Positions 1 to 6,373 of a stretch of DNA of 6,487 bases are shown in pieces. The DNA is from Bacteroidota bacterium (GTDB taxonomy: Bacteria > Bacteroidota > Ignavibacteria > SZUA-365). The notes beneath the pieces are model-generated. The model did not search any database. It was given only the letters and a program-made list of their open reading frames with translations, and had not been told where the DNA came from. The stretch spans positions 1-6,487 of the forward strand of contig JAEYUG010000011.1 of assembly GCA_023432805.1 (NCBI GenBank), given 5' to 3'. Each line of letters starts with the position of its first letter. Position 1 is the stretch's first letter. The translations under genes were made by a program, and so were the position numbers.

Positions 1-164
1 GTTCCGTCGCGATTTACATCCAACACGACCATCCGCTCCCCGAGCACGTCATACTGCGCGAACGGGACATGCTTGAATAGTTGTGCACGTCCATGTGATG
101 AGACGAGCATGAACGCCAACAGCAGACTGGCGCGGACGGTTGCCTGCAGGTTCGTCGTCATCAT
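1..164 (-). CDS. Exported protein with FG-GAP/VCBS-like motif, N-terminal fragment (gene continues past left edge)
   Basis: The minus strand opens with ATGATG at 164-159 and stays open to the window edge, giving 55 residues. Residues 1-27 form a signal peptide: a short polar start with R11, a hydrophobic core around residues 13-22 (SLLLAFMLVS), and a GRA|Q cleavage site after A27. The mature part begins QLFKHVPFAQYDV and reaches VVLDVNRDGT (residues 46-55). The spacing D49-x-N51-x-D53-G54 is that of the calcium-binding loop in FG-GAP/VCBS beta-propeller repeats of secreted or surface proteins. One loop cannot prove the family, so the signal peptide is well supported and the propeller assignment is tentative. 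No good Shine-Dalgarno sequence precedes ATGATG, and a small ORF ends two bases upstream, so translational coupling is possible. Either of the first two Met codons could be the start. Function and partner are unknown. Confidence 0.6.
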   Translation of the reverse strand, partial: MMTTNLQATVRASLLLAFMLVSSHGRAQLFKHVPFAQYDVLGERMVVLDVNRDG

Positions 165-166
165 GG

Positions 167-259
167 TTACCTATGCGCCGGCGCGTCAAGAGCGCTGAAT
201 GCGAGAAACAACAGCATCCAAACCAGAAACTTCGATCGCACTCCAACCACACGTACCAT
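167..259 (-). CDS. 30-residue signal-peptide-like small ORF (possible leader peptide)
   Basis: ATG at 259 to TAA at 169-167 on the minus strand encodes 30 residues. The N-terminus is basic (MVRVVGVRSK), then comes a hydrophobic stretch FLVWMLLFLAFSAL (residues 11-24) and a DAPA|HR end that looks like a signal peptidase I site, leaving only two residues before the stop. An AAGGAG lies 8 nt upstream of the ATG, the best ribosome binding site I see in the window. The stop is two bases before the ATGATG of the downstream exported-protein gene and in a different frame. It may be a leader ORF coupling translation, a tiny membrane peptide, or the surviving signal peptide of a disrupted gene. I recognise no family. 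The strong start signal argues that it is translated, but its short length keeps confidence moderate. Confidence 0.4.
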   Translation of the reverse strand: MVRVVGVRSKFLVWMLLFLAFSALDAPAHR

Positions 260-267
260 ATGACACA

Positions 268-273
268 CTCCTT
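268..273 (-). promoter_or_regulatory. Shine-Dalgarno sequence AAGGAG
   Basis: The plus strand reads CTCCTT here, so the minus strand has AAGGAG ending 8 nt before the ATG at 259. It is the main reason to treat the small ORF at 167-259 as translated. It stands out because the receptor and priA starts in this window have no comparable site. Confidence 0.5.
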
Positions 274-340
274 CGATGCTCCGTGAACTCCCACGCGCAC
301 ATGTCTTCACCCCATGGCGCCTGGCGATAGCCATAATTGA

Positions 341-369
341 ACCTTACTCATTCTGGTCACCAAAGTCAA
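341..369 (-). promoter_or_regulatory. Candidate promoter for the small ORF and exported-protein gene
   Basis: On the minus strand, TTGACT (369-364) is followed after exactly 17 bp by TAAGGT (346-341). The first is 5/6 to a sigma-70 -35 box, the second only 3/6 to a -10 box. It lies about 80 nt upstream of the small ORF start and just downstream of the 388 stop codon, where a promoter would be expected. Bacteroidota primary sigma factors often use different signals, so this is a weak call. Confidence 0.22.
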
Positions 370-387
370 TCGTGCGGCGGTGTACAC

Positions 388-474
388 TCATCGTCGCACG
401 ACCACACTGCGGATCAATGTGACGCAGTCGGTGCGCTGCACGTGCAGGTAGATGCGTGAGGGAAGGCCGGGCAT
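388..474 (-). pseudogene. Remnant resembling the end of a type IX secretion C-terminal sorting domain
   Basis: Read on the minus strand into the TGA at 390-388, the frame ends ...GLPSRIYLHVQ then RTDCVTLIR then SVVVRR-stop. This follows the closing pattern of Por-secretion (type A) sorting domains: a G/L-P-S-G-x-Y turn, a beta strand of alternating hydrophobics, a polar turn, and a final valine-rich strand ending in Arg. The same frame is open back to a TAG at 555-553, but the residues upstream of about 474 (AEYVRTRMQSKPSRG) do not look like the rest of a sorting domain or any cargo protein. I read it as the 3' end of a deleted cargo gene. Alternatives are a chance match or a 44-residue ORF starting at 522. 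The upstream exported-protein gene on the same strand is compatible with a former cluster of secreted-protein genes. Confidence 0.35.
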
Positions 475-534
475 GCCTCTGCTGGGTTTGGATTGCATTC
501 TTGTCCGAACGTATTCAGCCATGCAATTGTGCAT

Positions 535-582
535 TATTTTGCGCGTATGCTTCTATTTCGGGGTGACGATTCTCGTATTTTG
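535..582 (+). promoter_or_regulatory. Candidate priA promoter region with TATTTTG-like motifs
   Basis: Just before priA the plus strand has TATTTTG at 535-541, TATTTCG at 554-560 and TATTTTG at 576-582. These resemble the Bacteroidota -7 element TAnnTTTG but are one base short between TA and TTTG. The local AT-richness in a GC-rich window and the position 12-59 nt before the ATG fit a promoter. No clear -33 TTG partner is seen at the expected distance, so which copy, if any, is used cannot be decided. Confidence 0.25.
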
Positions 583-593
583 ATGCGACGAAG

Positions 594-3077
594 ATGATCA
601 CGTACGCAGACATCGCCATCCCGAATCTGCCGAAGGACACGCTGACCTATGCGGTGCCCGACGGCCTCGCCGCCTCGATCGCGGCGGGCCAGCGCGTGCT
701 CGTGCCGCTCGGCCGGCGCTTCGTCACCGGCTATGTGGTGCGCGTGCACGGCGACGCCCCAGAGGTGCCGGCACGACCGCTCGCGGAAATCCACGACCTG
801 CAACCCGCGTTCTCACAGGCGCTGCTCGATCTCGCGGCATGGATCGCACGCTACTACGTCTCTCCCCTCGGCGATGTGCTGCGCGCCGCGCTGCCGCAGG
901 GCATCGATGTGGCAACGTCGCGCCATGCGGCGTTGGCGACGATGGATCAGGACCGCCTCGCACAGGCCGCAGCAGGGGCTCCCGCCAAGAAGAAGATCAT
1001 CCGCGCACTGCTCACCGGCGAGCTGATGTCGGAGCAGTCGCTCTGCGCGGCAACGGGACTCCGCAGCGTGTCGCAGCATCTGCGTGCGCTCGCCGACCAG
1101 GGCATCGTGCGCCTCGAAGCCGTGCTCGACCGTCCCGAAGTCCGCCCGAAGCTGATCAATGCCGTGCGCCTCGTCGCACCGTGGACGCGCGAAGAGAAGA
1201 TCGCCGAGATCATGGAGCTGCTCGAACGCCGTGCGCCGAAGCAGGTGAATGTGATCGCGGTGCTGTGGAATGCCTGGCAGCGCGGCGAACGCTCGCTGCC
1301 CATGGCAGAACTCGCACGACGCGCACGCGCCACGACCGCGCAGATCCGTGCGCTCGAGGAGAAGGAACTCGTCGAGGTCTTCGAAGAGGAGGTCACGCGC
1401 GAAACGCAGATACACTTCACGGAGAAGGCGAAGAAGATCACGCTCACCGATGCGCAGCGCGCGGTGCTGTCCGTCGTCACTGCGGCGGTCGATGCCAAGA
1501 CGTTCACGCCCTTCCTGCTGCATGGGGTAACGGCGAGCGGCAAGACGCAGGTGTACATCGACGCGATCCGCCATGCGCGGGCGCAGGGGAAATCCGCCCT
1601 CGTGCTCGTCCCTGAAATCGCCCTCACCCCGCAGCTGGTCGCACGCTTCCGGCACGCCTTCGGCAAGGATGTGGCCGTGATGCACAGCCGGATGTCCCCC
1701 GGCGAGCGCTTCGACGCCTGGCGCGCGGTGGGCGAGGAGCGCTGCCGCATCGTGGTCGGCGTGCGATCCGCCGTCTTCGCTCCCCTGCGCGATCTCGGTC
1801 TGGTCGTGGTCGACGAGGAGCATGAGACGAGCTACAAGCAGAGCGACCTCGCGCCGCGCTACCATGCGCGCGACGTGGCGGTGATGCGCGGCGCGATCGA
1901 GCGTGCCGCGGTGCTGCTGGGCAGCGCCACGCCCTCGGCCGAGAGCTGGCACAACACCCAGACCGGGAAGTACCGGCTGCTGCGGCTTCCCGACCGGATC
2001 GACGATGCGGTGCTTCCGACGATCGTGCCCGTCGACATGGCAGAGGAGCGGAGACAGAAGTCAGCATCCGGAGCCTTTTCGCGTCCACTCATCGAGGGGG
2101 TCATCGCACGGATCGCGCGGCGGGAGACATCCATCATTCTTCATAATCGCCGCGGCTACGCACCGCAGATCGAGTGTCTGGAATGCGGGTTCGTCGAGGA
2201 GTGCACGAACTGCAGCATCGCGCTGGTGTACCACAAGGATGTGGAGATGCTGCGCTGTCATTACTGCGGCTCGTCGCGCAAGGCACCGGTGGTGTGTGCG
2301 CGCTGCGGCGGCACGGAGCTCGACCATGTGGGCACGGGCACGCAGCGGGTCGAGGAGGATCTGCGCGCGGCGGTGCCGGGTGTGCGGGTGCTGCGCATGG
2401 ATCTCGACACCACGCGCCGCAAGGGTGCGCACGACCTCTTGCTGACGGCGTTCTCGGAAGGCGAGGGCGACGTGCTGCTCGGCACGCAGATGGTTGCGAA
2501 GGGACTCGACTTTCCGCAGGTGACGCTGGTCGGGGTGGTCGCGGCCGAGCAGTCGCTGTACATGCCGGATTTCCGGGCGGGCGAGCGCACGTTTCAGCTG
2601 CTGACGCAGGTGGCGGGGCGGTCGGGACGCGGTTCGTCGCCGGGCGAGGTGGTGATTCAGTCCGTCAAGCCCGATCATCCCGTATTGCAGCGCGTGTACG
2701 CGCACGATTACGAGGGCTTCATCGAGGCGGAGCTCGAGAGCCGGCGCACGCTGTTCTATCCCCCCTTCTCGCGGCTCGTGCACGTGTTGTTTTCGTCCGA
2801 GGAGGAATTGCGTGTGGCGGAGGCGGCCAACGTGTTTCATCGGGCGCTCGCGCGCGACGCGCGCTTCTATCGGACGCATCCTCCGCAGCAGTCGCTGCTC
2901 AAGAAGATCAACAACCGGTGGCGCTGGCAGTTGCTGGTGCGCGTCGACAAGAGCCGCGATGCGAGTGGTGCGATGATGGCGGTGCGGCTCGAGCACGCGC
3001 GCGAGACGGTGTTGCGCGTGGCGGCGCTGCGCAGCGTGCGCATCGACATCGACGTCGATCCCCAGCACATGCTGTAG
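594..3077 (+). CDS. priA: PriA, primosomal replication-restart DNA helicase
   Basis: PriA recognises stalled or collapsed forks and D-loops, unwinds the lagging arm in the 3'-5' direction and starts DnaB reloading. The 827 residues show the family layout. The N-terminal 3'-end-binding domain is at about 1-105 (DTLTYAVPDGL, RVLVPLGRRFVTGYVV) and a winged helix at about 130-180. A further helical linker runs to about 285. The SF2 helicase core follows: Walker A GVTASGKT (311-318), DEEH (407-410) with the aromatic-rich loop after it, GSATPS (443-448), GTQMVAKGLDFPQV (630-643) and QVAGRSGRG (672-680). Zinc cysteines lie at 528/531, 537/540, 555/558 and 568/571, all eight present. The C-terminal domain carries the conserved RWRWQLLVRVDK (775-786). 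It is longer than E. coli PriA (732 residues), mostly before Walker A, as in Bacteroidota homologues. The start fits the family N-terminus, although no Shine-Dalgarno is evident. It is monocistronic here, convergent with the DUF4249 gene. Confidence 0.97.
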   Translation: MITYADIAIPNLPKDTLTYAVPDGLAASIAAGQRVLVPLGRRFVTGYVVRVHGDAPEVPARPLAEIHDLQPAFSQALLDLAAWIARYYVSPLGDVLRAALPQGIDVATSRHAALATMDQDRLAQAAAGAPAKKKIIRALLTGELMSEQSLCAATGLRSVSQHLRALADQGIVRLEAVLDRPEVRPKLINAVRLVAPWTREEKIAEIMELLERRAPKQVNVIAVLWNAWQRGERSLPMAELARRARATTAQIRALEEKELVEVFEEEVTRETQIHFTEKAKKITLTDAQRAVLSVVTAAVDAKTFTPFLLHGVTASGKTQVYIDAIRHARAQGKSALVLVPEIALTPQLVARFRHAFGKDVAVMHSRMSPGERFDAWRAVGEERCRIVVGVRSAVFAPLRDLGLVVVDEEHETSYKQSDLAPRYHARDVAVMRGAIERAAVLLGSATPSAESWHNTQTGKYRLLRLPDRIDDAVLPTIVPVDMAEERRQKSASGAFSRPLIEGVIARIARRETSIILHNRRGYAPQIECLECGFVEECTNCSIALVYHKDVEMLRCHYCGSSRKAPVVCARCGGTELDHVGTGTQRVEEDLRAAVPGVRVLRMDLDTTRRKGAHDLLLTAFSEGEGDVLLGTQMVAKGLDFPQVTLVGVVAAEQSLYMPDFRAGERTFQLLTQVAGRSGRGSSPGEVVIQSVKPDHPVLQRVYAHDYEGFIEAELESRRTLFYPPFSRLVHVLFSSEEELRVAEAANVFHRALARDARFYRTHPPQQSLLKKINNRWRWQLLVRVDKSRDASGAMMAVRLEHARETVLRVAALRSVRIDIDVDPQHML

Positions 3078-3081
3078 CCAC

Positions 3082-3106
3082 GGGAGGACGGACGCCCTCG
3101 TCCGTC
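3082..3106 (-). repeat. Solitary copy of the 27-bp palindromic repeat, at the priA/DUF4249 junction
   Basis: Positions 3082-3106 match 25 consecutive bases of the unit in the array at the right edge, in opposite orientation. The core at 3087-3106 is GACGGACG-CCCT-CGTCCGTC, a perfect 8-bp GC-rich stem with a 4-base loop. It fills most of the 27-bp gap between the converging genes, and its last two bases are part of the DUF4249 stop codon (TCA at 3105-3107 on the plus strand). The hairpin could stop transcription from both sides, but neither side has a T-tract, so it is not a canonical intrinsic terminator. The exact match to the array marks it as a member of a dispersed family. Confidence 0.85.
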
Positions 3107-3944
3107 AGAAGGTGTGCCAGGGGCCGGGGGTTTCGCTCCAGAAGAAACCGATGCCGTCGCCGCGCACGTTGAAGAGGGGATTGACGGGATCGCCCGAGAG
3201 AATATCGCCGCCGAATTCGTTGTACCGCGCCTTGTCGTAGGCCTCGAACTCGGCACTCAGGGTACGGATGCGTACGCGCGTCGGCTCCGTGCTGTAGCGC
3301 GGCATGAGCATGCCGATGCGTCCGTCGGGAAGCATGCTGATGTCCCACGCATTCGTCGCACCGTCGCGCCAGGTGTAGCTCATCGACTCGAGCCACTTGC
3401 GCGACGCCGACGAAAACACTTCCTGATCGACGGAGTAGGTGATGCCGCGTCCTGGAAGCGGCGTGAACACGATGCGGAACCGCTTGAACATCGGCATGCC
3501 GGGCAACGGCACCTCGATCAGCGTGTCCGGAGCGATCGGTCGGTACACGGCATCGAGTTCCGAGGTGGCCACGCGCCCGTTCCACCGCGCCTCGAGCCGC
3601 GCCCGCTGCGCTCCCACGAGCGAGACCCGTCCGTGATACGTGCCGTACCCGATGTGCCGCAGCTGCACCGTGTCGCCTTCGAGATACACCTGCACCGTCG
3701 CGTCGGTCACGTTCGTGCGGTCCGCATCCAGCGGCTGCGACAAGGGCACCGTGTGTCGCACGAGGCACTCGACTTCCGCACTGTCGGGGGCGGTGAGCGC
3801 CAGACTTGCACGAACGACAAGCAGCGGCGCATGATCGGGCCAATCCACATCATTCACCACCTCCTCGCACGAGACGAGCACAAGCGCGAGCACAAGCACG
3901 CCGAGCATCCGCGATATGCCCGCCGCCCGCCATCCATCCACCAT
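3105..3944 (-). CDS. DUF4249-family lipoprotein, partner of the TonB-dependent receptor
   Basis: DUF4249 proteins are Bacteroidota lipoproteins of unassigned biochemical function, commonly encoded beside a TonB-dependent receptor; a role as an accessory ligand-binding or lid-like protein is inference. From the chosen ATG at 3944 the product has 279 residues. Residues 1-12 contain two arginines, residues 14-24 are hydrophobic (LGVLVLALVLV), and the lipobox LVSC gives lipidated C26, followed by acidic EE, which suits surface export in Bacteroidota. After this come the family features: LLVVRASLAL, VTDATVQVYLEGD (an Ig-like strand region), GTYHG, RLEARW, then the C-terminal FGGD...NPLFNVRGDGIGFF block. 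The frame stays open upstream through a 9-bp repeat (MDSMDTMDRMD) to a TTG at 4013, but those residues are poor signal-peptide material; ATG 3908 would leave no basic n-region. It is probably co-transcribed with the receptor upstream. The stop overlaps a palindromic repeat. Confidence 0.82.
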   Translation of the reverse strand: MVDGWRAAGISRMLGVLVLALVLVSCEEVVNDVDWPDHAPLLVVRASLALTAPDSAEVECLVRHTVPLSQPLDADRTNVTDATVQVYLEGDTVQLRHIGYGTYHGRVSLVGAQRARLEARWNGRVATSELDAVYRPIAPDTLIEVPLPGMPMFKRFRIVFTPLPGRGITYSVDQEVFSSASRKWLESMSYTWRDGATNAWDISMLPDGRIGMLMPRYSTEPTRVRIRTLSAEFEAYDKARYNEFGGDILSGDPVNPLFNVRGDGIGFFWSETPGPWHTF

Positions 3945-3962
3945 GCGCCGCCGCGCGCACAC

Positions 3963-3998
3963 CGGGTCCATCCTGTCCATCGTGTCCATACTGTCCAT
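3963..3998 (-). repeat. Four-unit 9-bp tandem repeat (ATGGACxxx)
   Basis: On the minus strand the four units are ATGGACAGT, ATGGACACG, ATGGACAGG and ATGGACCCG, at 3998-3963. The unit is a whole number of codons and in frame with the DUF4249 gene, giving four successive Met-Asp pairs ahead of the start I prefer (3944). It lies in the 58-bp gap after the receptor stop codon. It could be a neutral microsatellite-like repeat or part of the 5' region affecting initiation of the lipoprotein. Confidence 0.8.
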
Positions 3999-4002
3999 CA
4001 CT

Positions 4003-6273
4003 CTAGAATGCAAAGGTCAACCCGATCGACGGGATGATCGGAAACAATGTCATCTGCACCATCCGCGCCGACACCGTGCCGTCGTCGTTGTACACCCGGT
4101 CGACGCGCCGTGAAAACGGGTTGCGATAATTGTACGCGTTGTATACGCTCAGGTGCGCCTTCCACTGCCAGCCGAACCACGAGAACGCGTGCGAGAAATT
4201 CAGATCCAGCCGATGCGAGGCCGGCAGGCGCGAGCCGTTGCGGTCGGTGTAGAGATAGTACGGCGTGTCGTACTCGCTGATCGCATAGTGTGCGACGGGG
4301 TAGGTGAACGCCTGTCCCGTGCCATACACCCACGTCGCGGTCAGCTCCCAGGACTCGCCGAGCCGGTAGTTGGCGACGACGGACACGTCATGCCGCCGGT
4401 CATGGCGCGGAGGAAACGCCTGCCCCCGGTTCAGATCCGGAAAGGTGCGCTCGGCCCAGGCCAGCGTGTAGCCGATCCACCCCGTCAGCGCGCCCATCCG
4501 CTTCTGCACGAACAGCTCCGCCCCCCACGCGCGACCGCTGCCCGTGCGCAGCTCGTCGGCCAGCGGCGCCGAGACCGTGAACTCGGCGTTCTCCTTGAAC
4601 TCGAGCAGGTTGCGCATCGTCTTGTAATAGGTTTCGAGGGAAACGTCCCACTCGCCACCGCCGAAGCTGCGGCTCGCGCCGAGCACGTACTGCACCGACC
4701 ATGCCGGGGGAAGCGACCGCGACGAGGGAAACCACATGTCCGTCGGAAGCCCCAGATCGGCGCGCGTGACCAGATGCAGCACCTGGTTGGCGCCGGCGAA
4801 CGCGGCCTTCAGCGTCGTGCCGTCGTCGAGCGTGTAGAAAGCCGCAAGACGCGGCTCGGCGCGCATGAAACCGCCGTGATCGAAGTACATGAGGCGTCCG
4901 CCGAGATTCAACCGCAGCCGCTCGTTCACGCTCCATTCGTCCTGTGCGTACAGTGATGCCTCGGTCACGTTCGTGCGCGAGGGCCGCACGGGAAACTCCC
5001 CGAACTCGTCGAGGCGTGCGGTGGCTTCCGCTGCGAAGCCGTGGGCGAAGGCCTCGATGCCGCCCTTGACGACGTGGTCGGTGGCGGCGTACCATTCCGC
5101 CTCGCCGCGAAGGATGTAGTCGAAGATGCCGGAGGTGGATTTGAAATTCCCTTCCTTCTCCTGTTCGATCAGGGAGTTGAAGGCATAGTTGCTGACGATC
5201 AGCGAGGCGTTGGTGAACAGGCGGCTCGAGTGCACGTGGGTCCACCGCACATTGAGCGCCGTGTTGCCCCAGTTGATCTCGTAGCGCTCGCGGTAGCCGT
5301 CGTCGGCAAACACGTCGCGGCCGAAAATGCCGGAGACGAAGAGCCGGTCGTTCGCGCCAAGACGCACGTTGCCCTTGGCGACGAAGTCGTAGAAGTAGTA
5401 GCCGAGCTTCTCCTCCGAAAAGAGCGCAACCATCGCGTCGAGGTACACGCGCCGGCCGCTGACCATGAAGGTGGCGTCGTCGGTGACGGGACCCTCGAGC
5501 GTGAGGCGGCTGTCGATCATCGACACGCCGCCGCTGCCGTGCAGCCGGTCGCGCGCGCCCTCCTTCATCGTGATGTCGATCACCGACGAGAGCCGGCCGC
5601 CGTACTCGGCGGGCATCGCCCCCTTGATGAGCGTGACATGGTTGATCGCATCGGTGTTGAAGGTCGAAAGAAATCCCGCCAGGTGCGAGGGATTGTAGAC
5701 GGGCATGCGGTCGAGCAGCACGAGATTCTGATCGGGACTCCCCCCGCGGATGTAGAGTCCGCTCGACAGCTCCGAGGCCGCCTTCACGCCCGGCACCAGC
5801 TGCAGCGCGCGGAACAGGTCGGCTTCCCCCCCCAGCGCCGGAAGCCGCAGCACCTGTTCGACCGGCAGGTCGACGCTGCTGACGCGGCCGAGCATGTCAG
5901 AGGGACGTGCGGCCTCGACGGTGACTTCCGCCAGTTCGATCGATGCGCCTTCCAGATGGATCTCGATGCGGATCTCGGGCTTCTCGGGCGTGAGGACGAC
6001 ATCGACCGTATCCGCACGGAAGCCCACCGACGTCACGCGCAGGCGATGCGCTCCCATCGGAAGCGACGCGAGCGCGAAGTAGCCGTAGCGGTTGGTGGCG
6101 GCGCCGAGGGCGCGGCCGGCGCGGGAGCTGTCGAGGACGAGGATGTTCGCGCCGATGACGGCTTCGCCGGTACCGGCCTCGGTGACGGTGCCTGAAACGA
6201 CGCCGCGCGGGGACTGCTGCGCGGTCGCGATGGATGTGCAGAGCAAGACGCTGACAATGAACCAATGTCGCAT
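4003..6273 (-). CDS. TonB-dependent outer-membrane receptor with CarboxypepD_reg-like N-terminal domain
   Basis: This receptor would bind a ligand at the cell surface and import it across the outer membrane using TonB/ExbBD energy; the ligand cannot be told from sequence. The product is 756 residues from the ATG at 6273. The signal peptide is MRHWFIVSVLLCTSIATA|QQ. Residues about 24-110 form the carboxypeptidase-regulatory-like beta-sandwich (VVSGTVTEAGTGEAVIGANI, GYFALASLPMGAHRLRV). ELAEVTVEA (113-121) sits where the TonB box is found in this class. The plug spans about 135-240: LQLVPGVKAASE, LYIRGGSPDQNLVLLDRMPVYNP, IKGAMPAEYGGRLSSVIDI. The remainder is a beta-barrel ending in the typical terminal Phe (LTFAF). 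No SusD-like gene is present; the adjacent DUF4249 lipoprotein is the likely partner. The frame extends 26 codons upstream of 6273, but that segment lacks signal-peptide character, so 6273 is preferred. No Shine-Dalgarno sequence precedes it. Confidence 0.93.
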   Translation of the reverse strand: MRHWFIVSVLLCTSIATAQQSPRGVVSGTVTEAGTGEAVIGANILVLDSSRAGRALGAATNRYGYFALASLPMGAHRLRVTSVGFRADTVDVVLTPEKPEIRIEIHLEGASIELAEVTVEAARPSDMLGRVSSVDLPVEQVLRLPALGGEADLFRALQLVPGVKAASELSSGLYIRGGSPDQNLVLLDRMPVYNPSHLAGFLSTFNTDAINHVTLIKGAMPAEYGGRLSSVIDITMKEGARDRLHGSGGVSMIDSRLTLEGPVTDDATFMVSGRRVYLDAMVALFSEEKLGYYFYDFVAKGNVRLGANDRLFVSGIFGRDVFADDGYRERYEINWGNTALNVRWTHVHSSRLFTNASLIVSNYAFNSLIEQEKEGNFKSTSGIFDYILRGEAEWYAATDHVVKGGIEAFAHGFAAEATARLDEFGEFPVRPSRTNVTEASLYAQDEWSVNERLRLNLGGRLMYFDHGGFMRAEPRLAAFYTLDDGTTLKAAFAGANQVLHLVTRADLGLPTDMWFPSSRSLPPAWSVQYVLGASRSFGGGEWDVSLETYYKTMRNLLEFKENAEFTVSAPLADELRTGSGRAWGAELFVQKRMGALTGWIGYTLAWAERTFPDLNRGQAFPPRHDRRHDVSVVANYRLGESWELTATWVYGTGQAFTYPVAHYAISEYDTPYYLYTDRNGSRLPASHRLDLNFSHAFSWFGWQWKAHLSVYNAYNYRNPFSRRVDRVYNDDGTVSARMVQMTLFPIIPSIGLTFAF

Positions 6274-6301
6274 GAGCACGGGCTGGAGAGTTGGGATGCT
6301 G

Positions 6302-6308
6302 CAAACTA
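6302..6308 (-). promoter_or_regulatory. Possible -7-like element for the receptor operon
   Basis: The minus strand has TAGTTTG here, 28 nt before the receptor ATG, inside an AT-rich patch (about 6302-6326) in an otherwise GC-rich setting. It resembles the Bacteroidota TAnnTTTG element but lacks one spacer base, as do the motifs before priA. No -33 TTG is found at the usual distance. Weak evidence. Confidence 0.22.
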
Positions 6309-6373
6309 TGTGAATTTTCTCTTGAACGCACACCCTTGTCGTTTGTTGCACGGGTCGGTGGACGACATCCCAA

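Larger units (their letters stand above)
260..593. other. Intergenic spacer between the exported-protein unit and priA
   Basis: This stretch carries no intact gene that I can support beyond the remnant at 388-474. It holds the Shine-Dalgarno sequence for the small ORF, a weak minus-strand promoter candidate at 341-369, a small hairpin at 521-534 (ATGCA-ATTG-TGCAT), and an AT-richer tract at about 530-582 directly before priA. No tRNA-like, riboswitch-like or terminator-like structure was recognised. Confidence 0.5.

Noticed and set aside
49..300. 83-residue minus-strand open frame in the left intergenic region
   Set aside because: It overlaps the exported-protein start and the small ORF in another frame and shows no domain, signal peptide or ribosome binding site.
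521..534. Small hairpin or operator ATGCA-ATTG-TGCAT upstream of priA
   Set aside because: A five-base stem in AT-rich DNA is expected by chance; nothing links it to a known regulator.
2061..3068. Long open frame antisense to priA (also a similar one at 813-1952)
   Set aside because: GC-rich codon bias keeps the complementary frames open; the products are rich in His, Arg and Ala with no recognisable motif, while the sense strand encodes a textbook PriA.
3087..3106. Canonical rho-independent terminator between priA and the DUF4249 gene
   Set aside because: The hairpin is good, but there is no T-tract on either side, and the same sequence occurs as a tandem repeat elsewhere; listed as a repeat with only a possible termination role.
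5041..6195. 384-residue plus-strand open frame antisense to the receptor, and 3114-4037 antisense to the DUF4249 gene
   Set aside because: Both are shadows of convincing genes on the minus strand, with no signal peptide, domain or start signal of their own.
6274..6351. The 26-codon upstream extension of the receptor
   Set aside because: It would bury the clear signal peptide (MRHWFIVSVLL...) behind a non-signal-like segment and would place coding sequence over the AT-rich promoter-like patch.
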